NCBI GenBank assembly: GCA_037367405.1
Contig: JAZKJV010006932.1
Coordinates: 124,001-188,000, forward strand
From: Ottelia alismoides
Taxonomy: Eukaryota; Streptophyta; Magnoliopsida; Alismatales; Hydrocharitaceae
Length of the DNA: 64,000 nucleotides
Direction of reading: 5' to 3'
The notes under the pieces are model-generated. The model was not told the origin of the DNA. It saw only the letters and a list, made by a program, of their open reading frames with translations, and did not search any database. Position 1 is the first letter of the stretch. Every line of letters begins with the position of its first letter. A program made the position numbers and the translations under genes. This document shows, piece after piece, positions 1-12,127 of the stretch.

Positions 1-171
1 TCGCTCTGATACCATGTGGAAGGAAAAGAAAAAGTTGTATATCATCTAATCCTAGAGTTCTCTTACACATAAGAAAAGCTCAAAGGGTAAAATACATAAA
101 CAGAAATACATAAACAGGTCAATAGAAATAAACAATATAGAGAAAGGACATATAACATAAATATCTTAACA
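1..171 (-). repeat. Ty1-copia LTR with primer-binding site, element continues left of window
   Basis: On the minus strand a 157-bp sequence at 15-171 starts TGTTAAGATATT and ends CTTCCACA, followed at once by TGGTATCAGAGC (3-14), the usual initiator-tRNA-Met primer-binding site of plant Ty1-copia elements. It is the 5' LTR of an element whose body lies outside the window. It was inserted into the LINE that starts at 172. The five bases after it (172-176, TATCC) are the expected target duplication, whose partner is not visible. Confidence 0.8.
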
Positions 172-2375
172 TATCCCATCTTGAATGTGGCTAGTCAACT
201 CATCCATAATAAAAGTAAAAAGGAATGGACTCAAAACTAAACCTTGGTAAAGACCAATGTTGATGTCAAAATAGTCAGTCGTCCGAGAGGGGATACTTAT
301 ACAAGATGAAACCCCATTATTCATCCTTTCTGAAGTTAATGTATAGGACACATACTTCTCTCTTCTCTAAAACACTCCACAATATCTCTCGTGGAAATGA
401 ACAATAAGCCTTCTTCAAATCAAAAAAAGTTATATGAAGGTTCTTACTTTTTGTTCTAAAAATCTTTATTGTTCTCATCAACAAGTGGACAACTTCAATA
501 GTTAAGCGGACATGAATCCGAATTTATTTTATGTTACATCGGAAACTTACCTGAAACCCACTTCAATGGTTTGGTGGTAGTGTAATGTGCCTACTATCCA
601 AAAGATTGGGATTCAAATCCCCCCTTCGAGAGCTGTGTTAGGTAGCTAAAAGCCAGCGTAAAAGCTACTTGGATCTTTCAACATAGAGTTGATCAAGAAT
701 CCATGTAGACGACCTACTTAATGTGGGAAGAGACTTTGCCAGTTTTTTTACTTTGGAAAGTTACCTCAACCCTCTATCGGTCTCATTCACTTAAAGCTAG
801 ATATGATTTTCCAGTGGAGACCTTTTTGCATATGTTCCCAAATTGTCAAAGTATGACTCTTTGATGTGATAACTCAGTAATCCAAACTATTTTGAATGTT
901 TCCTATATTCTTGAGAAGAGGCACCATGATGCTACTCCTCCACTCTTCTGGCATTTTTTTTTGCTTGTCAAATAACATTGAATAAATTTGTGAGTCAAGT
1001 CAAACCATGTTCACCTAGAACTCTCCATACTTCAATAGGGATGTCATCTAGTCGTTTACCTTTCTCATGCCTTATAACCTTCAAAACCTCCTCTACTACC
1101 TTTGGATTTGTATTTTTCAATAGGATTCATATATAGCTTACACGATTCAGGTCACTTTCACTACTAGTTAGATCTCCCAAAGTGATCTCTTTATTCCTTT
1201 CACAACGAAAAGCTTATGTAAATACTGCTTTCATTTAGTCTCTATATCTTTCTAAAACAAGCATATATCCTTCCTCATCCTTAATGCATCTTACTTTGAG
1301 AAAGAACTTCAATATTTCTTTCTCTCGCTTTGGTCAAACTGAATATATCCTTGAGAAAGAACTTCAGTGTTTTGATTTAGCTTCATTAATAGCATCATTC
1401 GCTTTCTTCTTCGCTTTTTTGTAATTTGTAATAGTTTCCTTTGCTCTATCCTTATACATAGCTTTAGAGCAAGATATTTTGATTTTAAGCTTCCCTTGCA
1501 CAACTTCACTCCATCACCGAGCCTCCTTTGTGTCCGGAACTCCTCCCATAGACTCACCTAACATCTCTTTGGCTACCCATCGGATACAAGATAATATTGC
1601 CACACACATCTTGTTTGCATTTCCGTTACAATCCCAAGATACGTCTTCTAAACCTATCTCCTTGAAGATTGATTACTTTAATTGAAGATTCCACCATATA
1701 ATTCTAATGATCTTTGGAATATGCATTTCTTTACCAATCCTTTTATTTACGCATCCATGACTAGCAAACAATGGTGAGATGTCAAGCTCCCTCTTGGGAT
1801 AACTTTGCAGTCTTTGCAACACAACCGATCTCTTCTCCTCAACGCAAAGTAATCTATATGTGTTTTAATTGGGACACTCTCATAAGTAAATGATCCTCCC
1901 TCTTCTTGAAGAGAGTATCTTTTATGAAAAGATCATAAGCCGTTACGAAATACAGAGTGACTTTTCCCTCTATATTTCTATCCCCCAATTCATGGCCACC
2001 ATGAACACGAGCATACACTAAAAAATCATTTCCCACATGTCCATTATGATCTCCACCTAGAGAAATCATCTCTCTTTGTAAAATTCCTCACATAATCTTA
2101 TCTGAATCTTCCCCAAAAAACTTGTTTAATCCTTTCCTCTGAACCAATTCAGTGCATTACCTTCAAGCATCAATTTTAACAAAATAATCTGATCCCCAAA
2201 TCTTTACACCTCAACTACACTATCCTTCAAATCCTTATCAACAACCACTCCAACACCACTTCTACCCTTCTCTTTACCGAAATATCATTATTTAAAACAT
2301 GTCTTTTAGATCTTCCTAGCTTTCTCTCTAGCCCAGTTTGTCTCTTGACGTCGTCAATGGCATAAACGCTCGGTA
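172..2375 (-). pseudogene. RTE-type LINE, degenerate endonuclease and reverse transcriptase
   Basis: Read on the minus strand, the right part resembles an apurinic-type endonuclease: GVGVVVDKDLK-like residues near 2230-2260 and GGDHNGHVG with KKREDHL near 1880-2060. The left part (166-351) holds GLYQGLVLSPFLFTFIMDEL, a reverse-transcriptase core. This order and wording match RTE-clade LINEs of plants. Several stops and frame changes make it inactive. An Au-like SINE interrupts it at 560-754 and a copia LTR abuts its left end. The boundary with the neighbouring L1 near 2375 is approximate. Confidence 0.75.
560..754 (+). repeat. Au-like tRNA-derived SINE
   Basis: It has a tRNA-like head with GGTTTGGTGGTAGTG (A-box region) and GGGATTCAAATCC (B box), then the tail block ATCCATGTAGACGACCTACT followed by TTAATGTGGGAAGAGACTTTG, which resembles the 3' end of the Au SINE family. 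It is flanked by imperfect 19-bp direct repeats at 541-559 (GGAAACTTACCTGAAACCC) and 755-773 (GGAAAGTTACCTCAACCCT). These indicate insertion by target-primed reverse transcription into the surrounding LINE. Confidence 0.8.
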
Positions 2376-3440
2376 TGAGATGACACACCATGTCCTCCTC
2401 CTTACCTCATAATCTTAAAATCCATTTGGCAAGTAAGGACTTGTTCATGTGTTCCAACTTCAGGATACTAAGCTCACCCTCTACCTTCCGCCATCTCATA
2501 GTTCCACAGTCCATAAGATGGATTCGAACCATGTCACCCCAACATTCGCCTCATTAATGTTTCTATTTTCGTTCTCATGCCCGATGGGAACAACCTAGAG
2601 AAGCAAAAGAAAACATATATTGTCAATAACACAAACTTGAGAAGTACTCGCCTCCTACCTTTAGAAGAATCGCAATCTTCCACCCTAAAAGTTTCGCATC
2701 CAATCAGTCCAGTAGAGAGTGTCAATTCATGAATCTAAGTCTCCCACCAACCAAGGGAAGACCCAAATACATGATTGGGAGACTTGCTTCCACACTTCGC
2801 AATGTCCCTTCGACTGCTTGAACCCAGTCCTCGTAGAGACTGAAAGGCACAAATGTTGCCATCTCGTTGTTGATGAGAAAACTCAAAATATCACTAAATT
2901 ATCCACGACTCGAGAGGCTTTCCTCACTTTCTCCACTCCCCCCTTAACGAACAAGATTGTATCATCAGTCTACTGTAAGATGGGAATAATAGGTCTCTTT
3001 TACGATATCCCTGACAGAGAGAAGGTGTACCAGAGGGCAACCTTGATGCACCCCCCGATGGGGTTGAAAGAACCCACCTTCCAGACATCCAATCAAGAGA
3101 ACCGCATAAGATGCAGTCACGATGCATCTTTTAATCTATGTGAACTAAATCTCGGGGAATCCCCTCTTCTGCAACAAGGCCCATAAAAATCGCAGTCAAC
3201 ACAATCGTAGGCTTTGGAGAAATAAATTTTCCAAGCCACCCCCTTTTTGTGCATCCTCTTCCAATACAGCACCATCTTGAACGCGAGCACTATATCGTTT
3301 GCCAAAAGCTTGCTCAGGACAAAAGGCTTTGGAGAGATGATATCCTTTAACACATAGAGGAGATGGTTTGCAAGAACTCGGACAATGATGAAATATACGA
3401 CATTAGATATAGTAATCGGCCATATATCTTAACTCGAACA
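2376..3440 (-). pseudogene. L1-type LINE fragment, reverse transcriptase
   Basis: The minus strand near 3117-3353 encodes IISPKPFVLSKLLAND and KIYFSKAYDCVD, the finger/palm part of an L1 reverse transcriptase, preceded near 3360-3420 by a degenerate RPI...VLANHL. Further on, 2534-2725 gives KGRRRVLLKFVLLTIYVFF and MRTKIETLMRR, the post-RT region. The fragment is truncated at both ends and carries stops. It meets a second L1 in the opposite orientation near 3445. Confidence 0.75.
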
Positions 3441-3444
3441 ATCA

Positions 3445-6060
3445 TCATATCACAGCCTTGTTCGATCTGGATGGGGACTTTGAGGATTTTGAGGATGAGG
3501 TGGAGGCATTGGTGAGGGAATTTTCAAAGGAGGATGCTAGGTGGACGTTGTTCCAGTTGAATGCAGATGGGGCACCAGGCTCCGATAGTTTTCCGATGTG
3601 TTTTTTAGGGAATTATGGGAGACGGCTAAACGGGATGTGACGGAGGTGTTGGAGGAGTTCGGGGCGGGAAAAGGGGGGTTTGAAAAATTGAACAATGCGC
3701 TCATTTTTCTGCTTCTCAAGAAGGTCACCCCAAGTCGGATAGAGGATTATCGATCTATTGTCTTGTTCAATGCTATTTATCTATTGGTGTCGAAAATTCT
3801 GGCGAATCGGATGCGAGTGGTGCTCCACGGGATCATCTCACCTGAGCAGACAACATTTGTGCTTGGGAGAGCTATGGCAGATGGGCTGGTTTTGGCATCC
3901 GAAAGGGTCACAGATTGGAAAAGATGCAGGACAAAGTGGGTGCTCTGGAAGGTGGATTTCCTAAAGGCATACGGTTGTGTGGATTAGAGATACTTGTGGA
4001 CATTGCTAGAGAAGAGGGGGTTTTCGGTATTGTGGATCATCTGGATCAAGAGATGAGTTACTACCGCATCCCTTGTTGTATTTATCAATGGTGGACCGGA
4101 AGGGGCTTTTTCCAACCACAAAGGGATATTTGGCAGGGTTGTATGTTGGCTCCGCTCCATTTTGTGGTGATGGCCGATGCTCTTGAAGTTCTGATGAGAT
4201 TGGTTGTTACCGGGGAATGGTGTTATGGTTTTGTGAAGGAGGAAATTTCCAACCCACTATTGCAATATACATATAATAAGATAATATTCCTAAGGAATGA
4301 TGCAGAGGGGATCCGATGTGTATCGCAAATTTTAGAGATTTTTGATGACGTTTTCGGGCTTCAGATTAACAAAGAGAAGTCGATGGTGGTATCTTTCGAT
4401 CTTTCGGAGCAGGAGCAATGGAACGTGGCGGAGATTTTAGGATGCAAGAATGCATCGTTGTTGATTACATACTTGGACCTTCCTCTTGTGGTGGGGAATC
4501 CTAAGTTGGGCAGCTGGAGGATATTGCAGGAGAGGTTGGAGGCGATACTAGCGGGATGGAAAGAGTCTATGCTTTCTAGGGCGAGACGTTGGTTCTGTTG
4601 TAGCATGTTCTCTCGGTGATTCCTATTTTATTATGTTCCACAAGGTTGTTGCATGTGGGGGTGCGTAACAAGATCGAGGCCTTGATGAGAAGATTTTTTT
4701 GGGCAGACGGTTGCCAAGGCAGGAAGGGGGTTCACTAGGTGGATTAGGCAAAGGTGATGCCTTCAAAGAAGAAAGACGGGTTGGGGGTGTTGCGGATAGG
4801 GGAGATGAACAAGGTATTTATGGCAAAATGGATGGTCCGACTGTGGGGGAGGTCTGAGGATTTGGTTTGTCAGATGATAAGGAAGATATATGGGGCAGCG
4901 ATATCGTTGGAGATCAGTCCTGGGAGATTGCCTTCTTCGCTGTGGAAGGGGGTCTGTAGTTTAGGAGATTGCCATCAAGCTGCGGCCAGTGCTTGGGGAT
5001 GGCATGGGGTTCAACTTCTAGTTAGATGATTGGATGGGGATGGGGCTTTGGAGGTGTGTTACTCTCGTCTTAATGGGTTGGCGAGAGATAGTCAGGTGAA
5101 GGTGCAATAGGTCTGGGATGGTGGGACTTGGTCCCTGATTTTCTCTTCGATGATGTTTGATCACAGGGTGGAAGAGTTCCTTGCTTTGCAGTCGGAGTTG
5201 TTGCAGTATGCAAGGCCCTTCCTTAGGGAGGGACCACTTTGTGTGGGGTGATGGAAGTTTCACAGTGAAAAAAGCTTACCGCTTTCTGGTGGACAAAGGG
5301 ATAGTGGAGCAGGATGAGATCGGAGTGGACACGGGTATTATATGGAGATGCAAGATTTTGAATTGCAATAAAATCTTCCTTTGGTTGTTACGGATGGGGA
5401 AAATTCTACGAAAGCACACTAGGGGCGACTGATGGAGGTGGGGGATGTTGGTTGTGATAGATGAATTGTGGAGGAGGAGAATACGGATCATTTGTTTCTC
5501 TCTTGTCCGTTATCAACAGAGGTACGACCAGGGCCAACATCATGTGGCCTATGGTAAGCCATATCGTGATATATCGATGACATATCGGTATCAACAGGTT
5601 ACAGATATATCGCTGATATGGCCGATGTATGCCCTTCCAAGGCCAATTCCTTCACAAATGAGGGCGAACTCAACGATATGGCGTTGATATATCGTCAATA
5701 TATCGACGATATATCGTATCGATTTGATAACGATACCGATATTACCTACCTTGCCCGTGGCTTGTGGATCGAGACCGCACCGCTTTTTGGAGAGACATTA
5801 GACTGGTTTATGGTGTTGGGCACGATGACAGCTCTCTGCCTTTTGAAGCGGTATGGTCCATTAGGTGTGTTAGGAACCAACTCATCTTGGGGGGAGGGGG
5901 GGCAGAGATTTTATGCTGAAAATGTGGAGTATTGTAAGGCATTGTGTGCGTTGTGATGATTGTAGTGCAATGTAATGCTTGACGGAGTAGACTCTAATAC
6001 TTTTATTTTCCTTTTCTCGATCCAATTTATATATGGTCACTGTGAGGTGAGTCCCAACTC
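3445..6060 (+). pseudogene. L1-type LINE, RT to zf-RVT region, frameshifted
   Basis: The plus strand carries the L1 order: LFQLNADGAPGSDSFPMCF (3540-3610), the RT finger IISPEQTTFVLGRAMADGL (3820-3890), KVDFLKAYGCVD, then after a frameshift the palm region to 4619. The catalytic YADD is replaced by YTYN near 4270. Post-RT segments follow at 4754-5029, and a zf-RVT-like end occurs near 5220-5510 (HFVWGDGSFTVKKAYRFLVD, then a C..HLFLSC motif). A 205-bp hAT-like element interrupts the zf-RVT region, after which FWRDIRLVYGVGHDDSSL resumes. The 3' end near 6060 is an estimate. Confidence 0.85.
5549..5753. mobile_element. hAT-like MITE, GATATATC motif family (C1)
   Basis: The ends are CTATGGTAAGCCATATCG on the left and, read inward from the right, CAAGGTAGGTAATATCGG. 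The 8-bp flanks CATGTGGC (5541-5548) and CCCGTGGC (5754-5761) match at 6 of 8 positions. Both halves are packed with CGATATATCG/GATATATC variants. It interrupts the zf-RVT region of the L1. No coding capacity. Assignment to hAT rests on the 8-bp duplication and the CA..TG-like ends. Confidence 0.7.
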
Positions 6061-6532
6061 CGGAGGCCGCCCTTTTTCTTCTAAAGAAAGAGTAGGCTTG
6101 TGTCTACAAGATATAGGAGACTTCCCTCCCCCACGCCAACCACAACCTTCACGAGGCACCCTTCAACTTAAAGCATTGTAGTAGGCACGTAAAGCAAGCT
6201 CGACATCTCGATGACCTTGCACTTTTTACCACTGACAAAAATGGAGTAAATAAAGTTTTTGCACCTTCTGCCACTAGTCATCGAGTAAAAACTCAGCAAT
6301 TAGCATCCCCTTCTTTACGTCAGTGCTGCCTCAATCTTTATGTCCATTCCACATCCATTTCCCTATCCTCCAAAATAATAACGTGGAGCTTATTAGACAC
6401 GTCATCAATCTCCTCAACCATAAAATCCCTAACAACTTCAAGCATGTCGAGCCAAGCCACCTCCTCTTGCAATGTACTCCTTTTCTCGTGTTGTGCCTAA
6501 ATCGTCTTCTTATATTAAAAAAAGGTTGGAAT
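6061..6532. other. Unassigned sequence between L1 3' end and A1
   Basis: No convincing domain was recognised. Short open stretches exist on both strands but match nothing I know. The last eight bases (6525-6532, GTTGGAAT) are the left target duplication of the next element. By context this is intron of the host gene. Confidence 0.4.
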
Positions 6533-7272
6533 CAACGTTTTAAAAAACGTGAGGCGTATCGAGGCGTTTTCCCAGTATTTTCTCGAGGCGTAAACCTCAC
6601 TCGTGAAAGAAATTTTTTATAAAACATAATAATTAATCGTAATTACAATATTCAAGTTCAAAAATTTAAATAGTTATGATTAAATACATAACTCCATGAC
6701 ATTTCAAGGCTAACATCATGGTTTAAACATCCAAGTTGTTATATAACTCTCTTTTTTGGACTCTAAATCTGTAAGGAGTCAAGCAAATATGGATATGCAA
6801 GCACAATAATGGGTAACTCTCCGCAAAATTTAAAGTCTTGAATAAAATTTAATTAAAGGGACTACATGTAACATAAGAGGCATACTAAAGAGTAGAGGCA
6901 TTAGATTTAAGGACTCAAGACCCAAATTTTTGTTCATGTTGATTTTATAAATAACATGCATAACAAAGTAAAACTAAGCTCAATACTTTAATAAACTAAA
7001 AAAATACCTTTCAGTGATTTGTGAGCTTAAGGACTTTATAATACTTGTCTACGAAATATGTAAAGCACATAATCAAAAAGAAAAGAAAAAATATTAGAAA
7101 AAATTAAAAAAAATGGCACACAAATGAGGTAGTGCCTCGAGGCACATCTCATAAGCCACAAGGCGCATGCTTCACTGAGGTTGCTTGAGGCTATAGCCTC
7201 GAGGTGTTTATAATTGAAAAACGCCTCAAGGTGTACGCCTCAGCGCCTCGACGTGCGTTTTTAAAAACAATG
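6533..7272. mobile_element. hAT-like MITE, GCCTCGAGGC motif family (A1)
   Basis: The 740-bp element begins CAACGTTTTAAAAAACGTG and ends GCGTTTTTAAAAACAATG, so the ends are imperfect inverted repeats with CA..TG termini. The flanking octamers GTTGGAAT (6525-6532) and GCTGGAAT (7273-7280) match at 7 of 8. GAGGCG/CGCCTC and palindromic CCTCGAGG cores cluster within about 130 bp of each end, while the middle is AT-rich and non-coding. A second copy (A2, 32615-33621) lies in reverse orientation with the same ends and similar interior. Confidence 0.85.
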
Positions 7273-7280
7273 GCTGGAAT

Positions 7281-7955
7281 AAATCAACTCCTAAGAGTAC
7301 GAAAAGAGCATGGAGATGAGTCATTTATATTGAGCAGGATAGAAGGGTCTTTAAAGAGACATAAGGGAATGAGAGGAGACATGAATGGTAACGCCAAACG
7401 ATAGAAGAATAGGGTGATCAAACATTATATTGCATGCATAAAGCACTTGAGACACATAGAAAAGTACCTGATGTTGAAGCTAGAGGCAAGAGAGAAATAC
7501 AACAGTTTAGGGCCTTCAACAAGGCATCTTGCGTTAAATGATGAGCCCCCGTCGAAAGGAAATATTTACACATCCATTACTTATTGAAAAATCATTAAGA
7601 TTTATAAAAAGAAATCTCCTCTATAACCCTATTTTATGTTCTGGTATTCAACGTGATTGTCCCATTGGAACTCCCCACTATAAAAGAGACTCAATGGCCT
7701 AAATTATCATTATGAAACACCGTCCTATTTATCTACATGGCATCAAAGCACAAGTTCTAGACTATGATTCTATACTTCTTTTGAAACCCTAAAAAATACA
7801 AAAAAAAACTCATTGTGTCATTACCAACATTTTCATGATAGCACCAATGGTGTACCACCGATTTGATTAACAATGTGTTGTCGTCACTCATGGAACAACA
7901 TCGTCTTATGGCACCGATGTACGAGTCCCAACCAACAACGGTCATGGGCTACTTC
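7281..7955 (+). other. Possible LTR and leader with unusual primer-binding site
   Basis: The stretch ending ATTATCATTATGAAACACCG then TCCTATTTATCTACA (about 7705-7738) is followed by TGGCATCAAAGC, two mismatches from the plant copia primer-binding site TGGTATCAGAGC. A related sequence (TTATCATTATGAAATACC then ATCTTATTTTTCTACA) occurs at 26371-26405, so this looks like the end of a dispersed LTR family. I could not fix its start. No coding domain is visible in 7739-7947. Confidence 0.4.
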
Positions 7956-9049
7956 CAAGGTTCGAAATCTCGATTTTGATTTCGTTTTGGTCACCTCCAA
8001 AATCGAAATTTCGGTGAAATTTCGATTGTTTCAGTGGAAATGTTGAAAATGGCTCAAAAAGCTATCTTTCAACCATTTTTTCACAAATTAAGAATTTTCA
8101 AGTTATTACAAATTTACAACAATAAATAATTTACAAATACACACTTATATCACACATACTGCCCATATATGCGCACATATCGATCATATCGGCCAATAAC
8201 GTTGATTATTGGCTGATACATACTGGAAATTGATATCATTCAATTCAACATCCTATAAAAATAATAGCTTACAATGCACACTTATATCACACATATCTCT
8301 CATCCGTACGCCGTATATCACACCATATCGGTCATATCAGACATATTGTTGAGTTGACTAATAGATAATGAAAATGGAAATCAAAATAATTAAGTTGACA
8401 ACACTTAGAAGACACCTTTTGTTCATAAAAATAGACAAGCATATGATGCTAAAATGTAGATAGTGATAAATTAGACAATATTCCGTTCAAAGAAATAACT
8501 ACGTGAACATAGTCCTAATGAATTATAGAATTAATTACAGACTTTTAGCAAAGATGCACCTATTTTACGAAGACAAACGACAAACAAATGAAACGGACAA
8601 GCTATATCGGATATATAGAATCTATAGAGTTGTTTCATCACCATTGCTTAAACCCAAAGGGGAGGAAGCTCCCCAAGTTGAAGAATTACCGTATATACCA
8701 CCCTGTTGCACCATACCCTACTAGGGGGAGCAGGTGCGCTCCCCCTGAAATAGAATATATAAATCATTATGTGTTTTATATTGGGAATATGTAAATAAGT
8801 AGTAAAATCAAGTTCACACAGATAAAATCGTTGGTAAACATAGAAATCAAAGAAATTTCACCGATATCGATCGAAATCCAGGAAATTTTGTATTGGAAAC
8901 CATGAATTCCAACCGAAATGGGTCGATATGTCGAAACATCACCAATATTTCAACCCATCTCGGTTGAAATCCGAGAAATCGACATATATAGGAGTTTTGA
9001 TACCCATGACCGATCGAAACCAAAATTTCAACGAAATTTCAAACCATTG
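7956..9049. mobile_element. hAT-like element, GAAATTTC motif family (B1)
   Basis: The left end is CAAGGTTCGAAATCTCG; the right end read inward is CAATGGTTTGAAATTTCG. The flanking octamers GCTACTTC (7948-7955) and GTCGCTTC (9050-9057) agree at 5 of 8, the three differences being transitions. GAAATTTC variants crowd the outer 100-200 bp on each side. The centre (about 8150-8350 and 8600-8640) contains ATATCGATCATATCGG-type repeats of the C family, suggesting a nested insertion. No coding domain. Confidence 0.7.
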
Positions 9050-9057
9050 GTCGCTTC

Positions 9058-10107
9058 CTTTTGAGGGCTTGTAGCATGCTTTCCTTACATCTTCATGTTT
9101 TTTTGGATTTTTAGCGTCACTTTTCAGCAATAACAGGATTATTCTAATTATATATGCTTATCAATAATGGTAATAAGTATCGTGATGCTTGGTCAATGAC
9201 TACAAATCCTTTTAATGTCTAACGAGACCTTGATTCATATTTGTTGTTTCTGCTTGTGCGGCTCTTCTTCCTCCAACCATGGCAGAAACCATGTGAGATG
9301 AAGAACCATGGTTACATCATTAAGAAGCATGAGATTAAGGCGATGTACATTTCACATGTGAATGACAAGGAGTTTGTCTCGAAGAAGCTAAAGCCTAAAG
9401 AGAAAAAGGAAAGCATGTGCCATATCAGAATGGCAATGCCTTATCGAAGGAGTGTTCTACAATACATGATCCTCAAGCTTGATATAGCACATCAGATCAA
9501 GTATAAACAAACAACCACAAATATCGTCATTTAGTATTCTCAAAAAAGGAATAAGATGACCTTTCAGTTGCACTGTGATATTTGTTAGACCAAGCACAAT
9601 AATCAACCTCTTTATGCCGATTATTCCAATCTGACAGTTATGTATTTGAAGCTTCCCAGCTATTATCCTCAATGTAAATGAGAGTTATAATGAATAACGA
9701 GAAATTCTCATGGTTGTAGCATTTTGTGTCTGGACTTAATCCGTATATGAGAAAAATAAATCTTCCCCGGTGTAATGATTCTTCCTATAAAGGACACATG
9801 TACTTGTTACATCTTGATCACATTTCATATTACATGGCTCTAATACTCTCCCCCAAATAGTTACTACGTAATGTCGAGGAGGTTCCACTTTTGCAAGAGG
9901 TCGTGGCGTTAAAAGGACATGGACATCACTATGGCAACATTCGACCACGTTGCTTTATTGGATTTGTAACAATAAGGGCATGTGCTAAAAGAAACATAAT
10001 TGGAGAACTTTTCCTCATTATCTCAAACATTAGCCTAATGAGTCACCCGAGCTACCAATCTCCATAATCGATCACTAAATGAATGATTTAATCTCACAAT
10101 TAAGATA
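9058..10107. other. Unassigned intronic sequence
   Basis: No transposon domain, RNA gene or repeat structure was recognised. Open frames near 9241-9534 (plus) and 9736-9948 (minus) are short and match no family I know. Bases 10103-10107 (AGATA) are the left target duplication of the copia element that follows. Confidence 0.4.
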
Positions 10108-10251
10108 TGATAGGAGAAACAAAGTCGATACACTATACGTACCCGAGGGCTCTCTTATATAGGAGAATAGTCCTGGGTTAATTACAAGATAAGTACTCTG
10201 AAGAAAAAGAATTAAAATAAGAAAAACACTATACGATATTTTAACTTAACA
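10108..10251 (-). repeat. 3' LTR of the copia element
   Basis: On the minus strand it begins TGTTAAGTTAAAATATCG and ends TTTCTCCTATCA, with a TATATAAGAGAGCCC promoter-like box. The polypurine tract lies directly beside it at about 10252-10270. Confidence 0.92.
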
Positions 10252-10254
10252 CTC

Positions 10255-10837
10255 CCCCTTAAGCTGGAGCATATATATCTATCATGCTCAGCTTGGACCA
10301 ACACTTCTGAAACGAACTTCGTGTTAGAGCCTTGGTGAAGATATCTGATGTTTGATAGCCTGTAGACACGTGAGATGTAGATATGAGTCCCTTCTGTATC
10401 AGATCTTGAGTGTAATGGCAGTCCACCTCAATATGCTTCGTTCATTCATGGAAGGCAGGATTATTTGCAATGAATGCGGCTTAATTATCACATAATAGCT
10501 GCATAGGAAGAGGAACATCTATGGAAAGATCAGTCAACACCGATCTAACCCACATCACATCTGTACTCCCTTGGGCCATGGCTCTGTATTCAGATTCTGC
10601 ACTTGATCTGGCAACTACAGTTTGCTTCTTACTTTTCCATGAGACAAGTGAGTGTCCAACAAACACTGCAAACCCTGAAGTAGACTTCCTGTCCGTGGGG
10701 CATCCTGCATAGTCAGCGTTTGCACACATTGTTACCTCCAATGAACTATCCCTACTGAATAGGAGTCCAGAACCAGGGAGTTCTTCAGATATCTCAAGAT
10801 CACATAGATGGCATCCATATGAGCCTTTTTGGGACAT
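10255..10837 (-). pseudogene. Copia RNase H
   Basis: It contains YAGCPTDRKSTSGFAVFVG, LVSWKSKKQTVVARSSAESE and EYRAMAQGSTDVMWVRSVL, the diagnostic copia RNase H block. A stop follows LCDN near 10481. Downstream residues to about 10270 still read as the C-terminal end before the purine tract. It is in a different frame from RT, so at least one frameshift lies near 10760-10837. Confidence 0.9.
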
Positions 10838-11913
10838 TCCATGAATTGGTTAACCTTTCTTACCGCAAACATAATATCTGGCACGGTGATAGTCACATAT
10901 AGGAGCTTCCCCACATGTTCCCTGTACCTCCTGCTATCAACTTCTTCAGTGTCATCATCATACAATTTCACACTTGGATCCATAGGAGTCATAGCTGGCT
11001 TGCACCCAGTCATACCCGTCTCAGAAAGGAGATCCACGACAACTTCCTCTGGGTCATCACCACGATGATTCCTGGCAAACTCTAACCCCAGGAAGTAGCG
11101 AAGGGTGCCAAGATCCTTGGTCACAAACTCTTTACCTAGGAACTTCTTGTCTACGTGAATGCCTTGAGCATCATCTCCTGTCACAATAATGTCATCTACA
11201 TAGACAAGAATGGCAACCGTACCTCGCTGTGTCTTCTGAACAAATAGAGAGTGGTCCGCAATGGACCTCTTAAATCCCTGTTGCTCAATCAATTCTGACA
11301 GCTTTTGATACCAAGCTCTAGGACTCTGCTTTAGTCCGTATATAGCCTTATGTAGTCTGCTTACCTTCTGTGACTCCCCCTCAGCAGTGAACCCAGGTGG
11401 TTGCTGCATGTAAACTTCCTCGTGAAGGTCTCCGTAGAGAAATGCATTCTTCACATCAAGCTGAAATAACGGCTAATCACGTGAAACAGCAACTGCTAGT
11501 AAAAATCGGAGCGCCGAGTGTCTCGCTACTGGAGAGATCGTGTCTTGATAATCTACCTCATATGTCTGGGTGAAGCCACGGGCCACCAACCTCGCCTTGT
11601 AGCGATCCACACTCCCATTTGCGTTATGCTTAATAGAAAATATCCACTTTCAACTGATAATCGAAGCACCATGTGGAGGAGGAACAATAGTCCATGTCCT
11701 GCGAGATGTTAAGGCCGCCATTTCTTCTTCCATTGCCTGACGCCACCTGCTATCCTGTAAAGCCTCTATATATGTTCTGGGTATAGTAACCACAGAAAGA
11801 CCAACAACAAACTTCTTGTACTCGTCTGAAAGATGATCCAAAGAGACATGTGTCGCAAGTGGGTATTTGGCACATTGACGACGTGGCTTCCTCAGCGCAA
11901 TAGGAACATCCAA
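10732..11913 (-). pseudogene. Copia reverse transcriptase
   Basis: The segment 11650-11913 holds WRQAMEEEMAALTSRRTW, the N-terminal RT motif. The segment 10732-11454 holds MKNAFLYGDLHEEVYMQ, YGLKQSPRAWYQKL and an intact catalytic LVYVDDIIVTG, then LGTLRYFLGLEFAR. The two parts share a frame but are separated by stops near 11455-11649, and both differ in frame from gag/integrase. The strong conservation of the palm supports recent activity of the family. Confidence 0.9.
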
Positions 11914-12127
11914 ATCGTCCTCCTCAATGTCCTCTACAGCAGAGTCATCCTGTAAAACTCCAGTGCCATCAATAGGAACAGCGTTATCATGACATACCTT
12001 AGGCGTGCTGGAAGATGTGTGACAACTGATGAGCAGAAGTGCTAGTAGAAGACCTGCGAGTGTAAAAAATGGGTAAAAATTTCGACTCAGGTGGTGATGG
12101 TGGAGGTGGTGGTGGCGGTGGAAGTAT

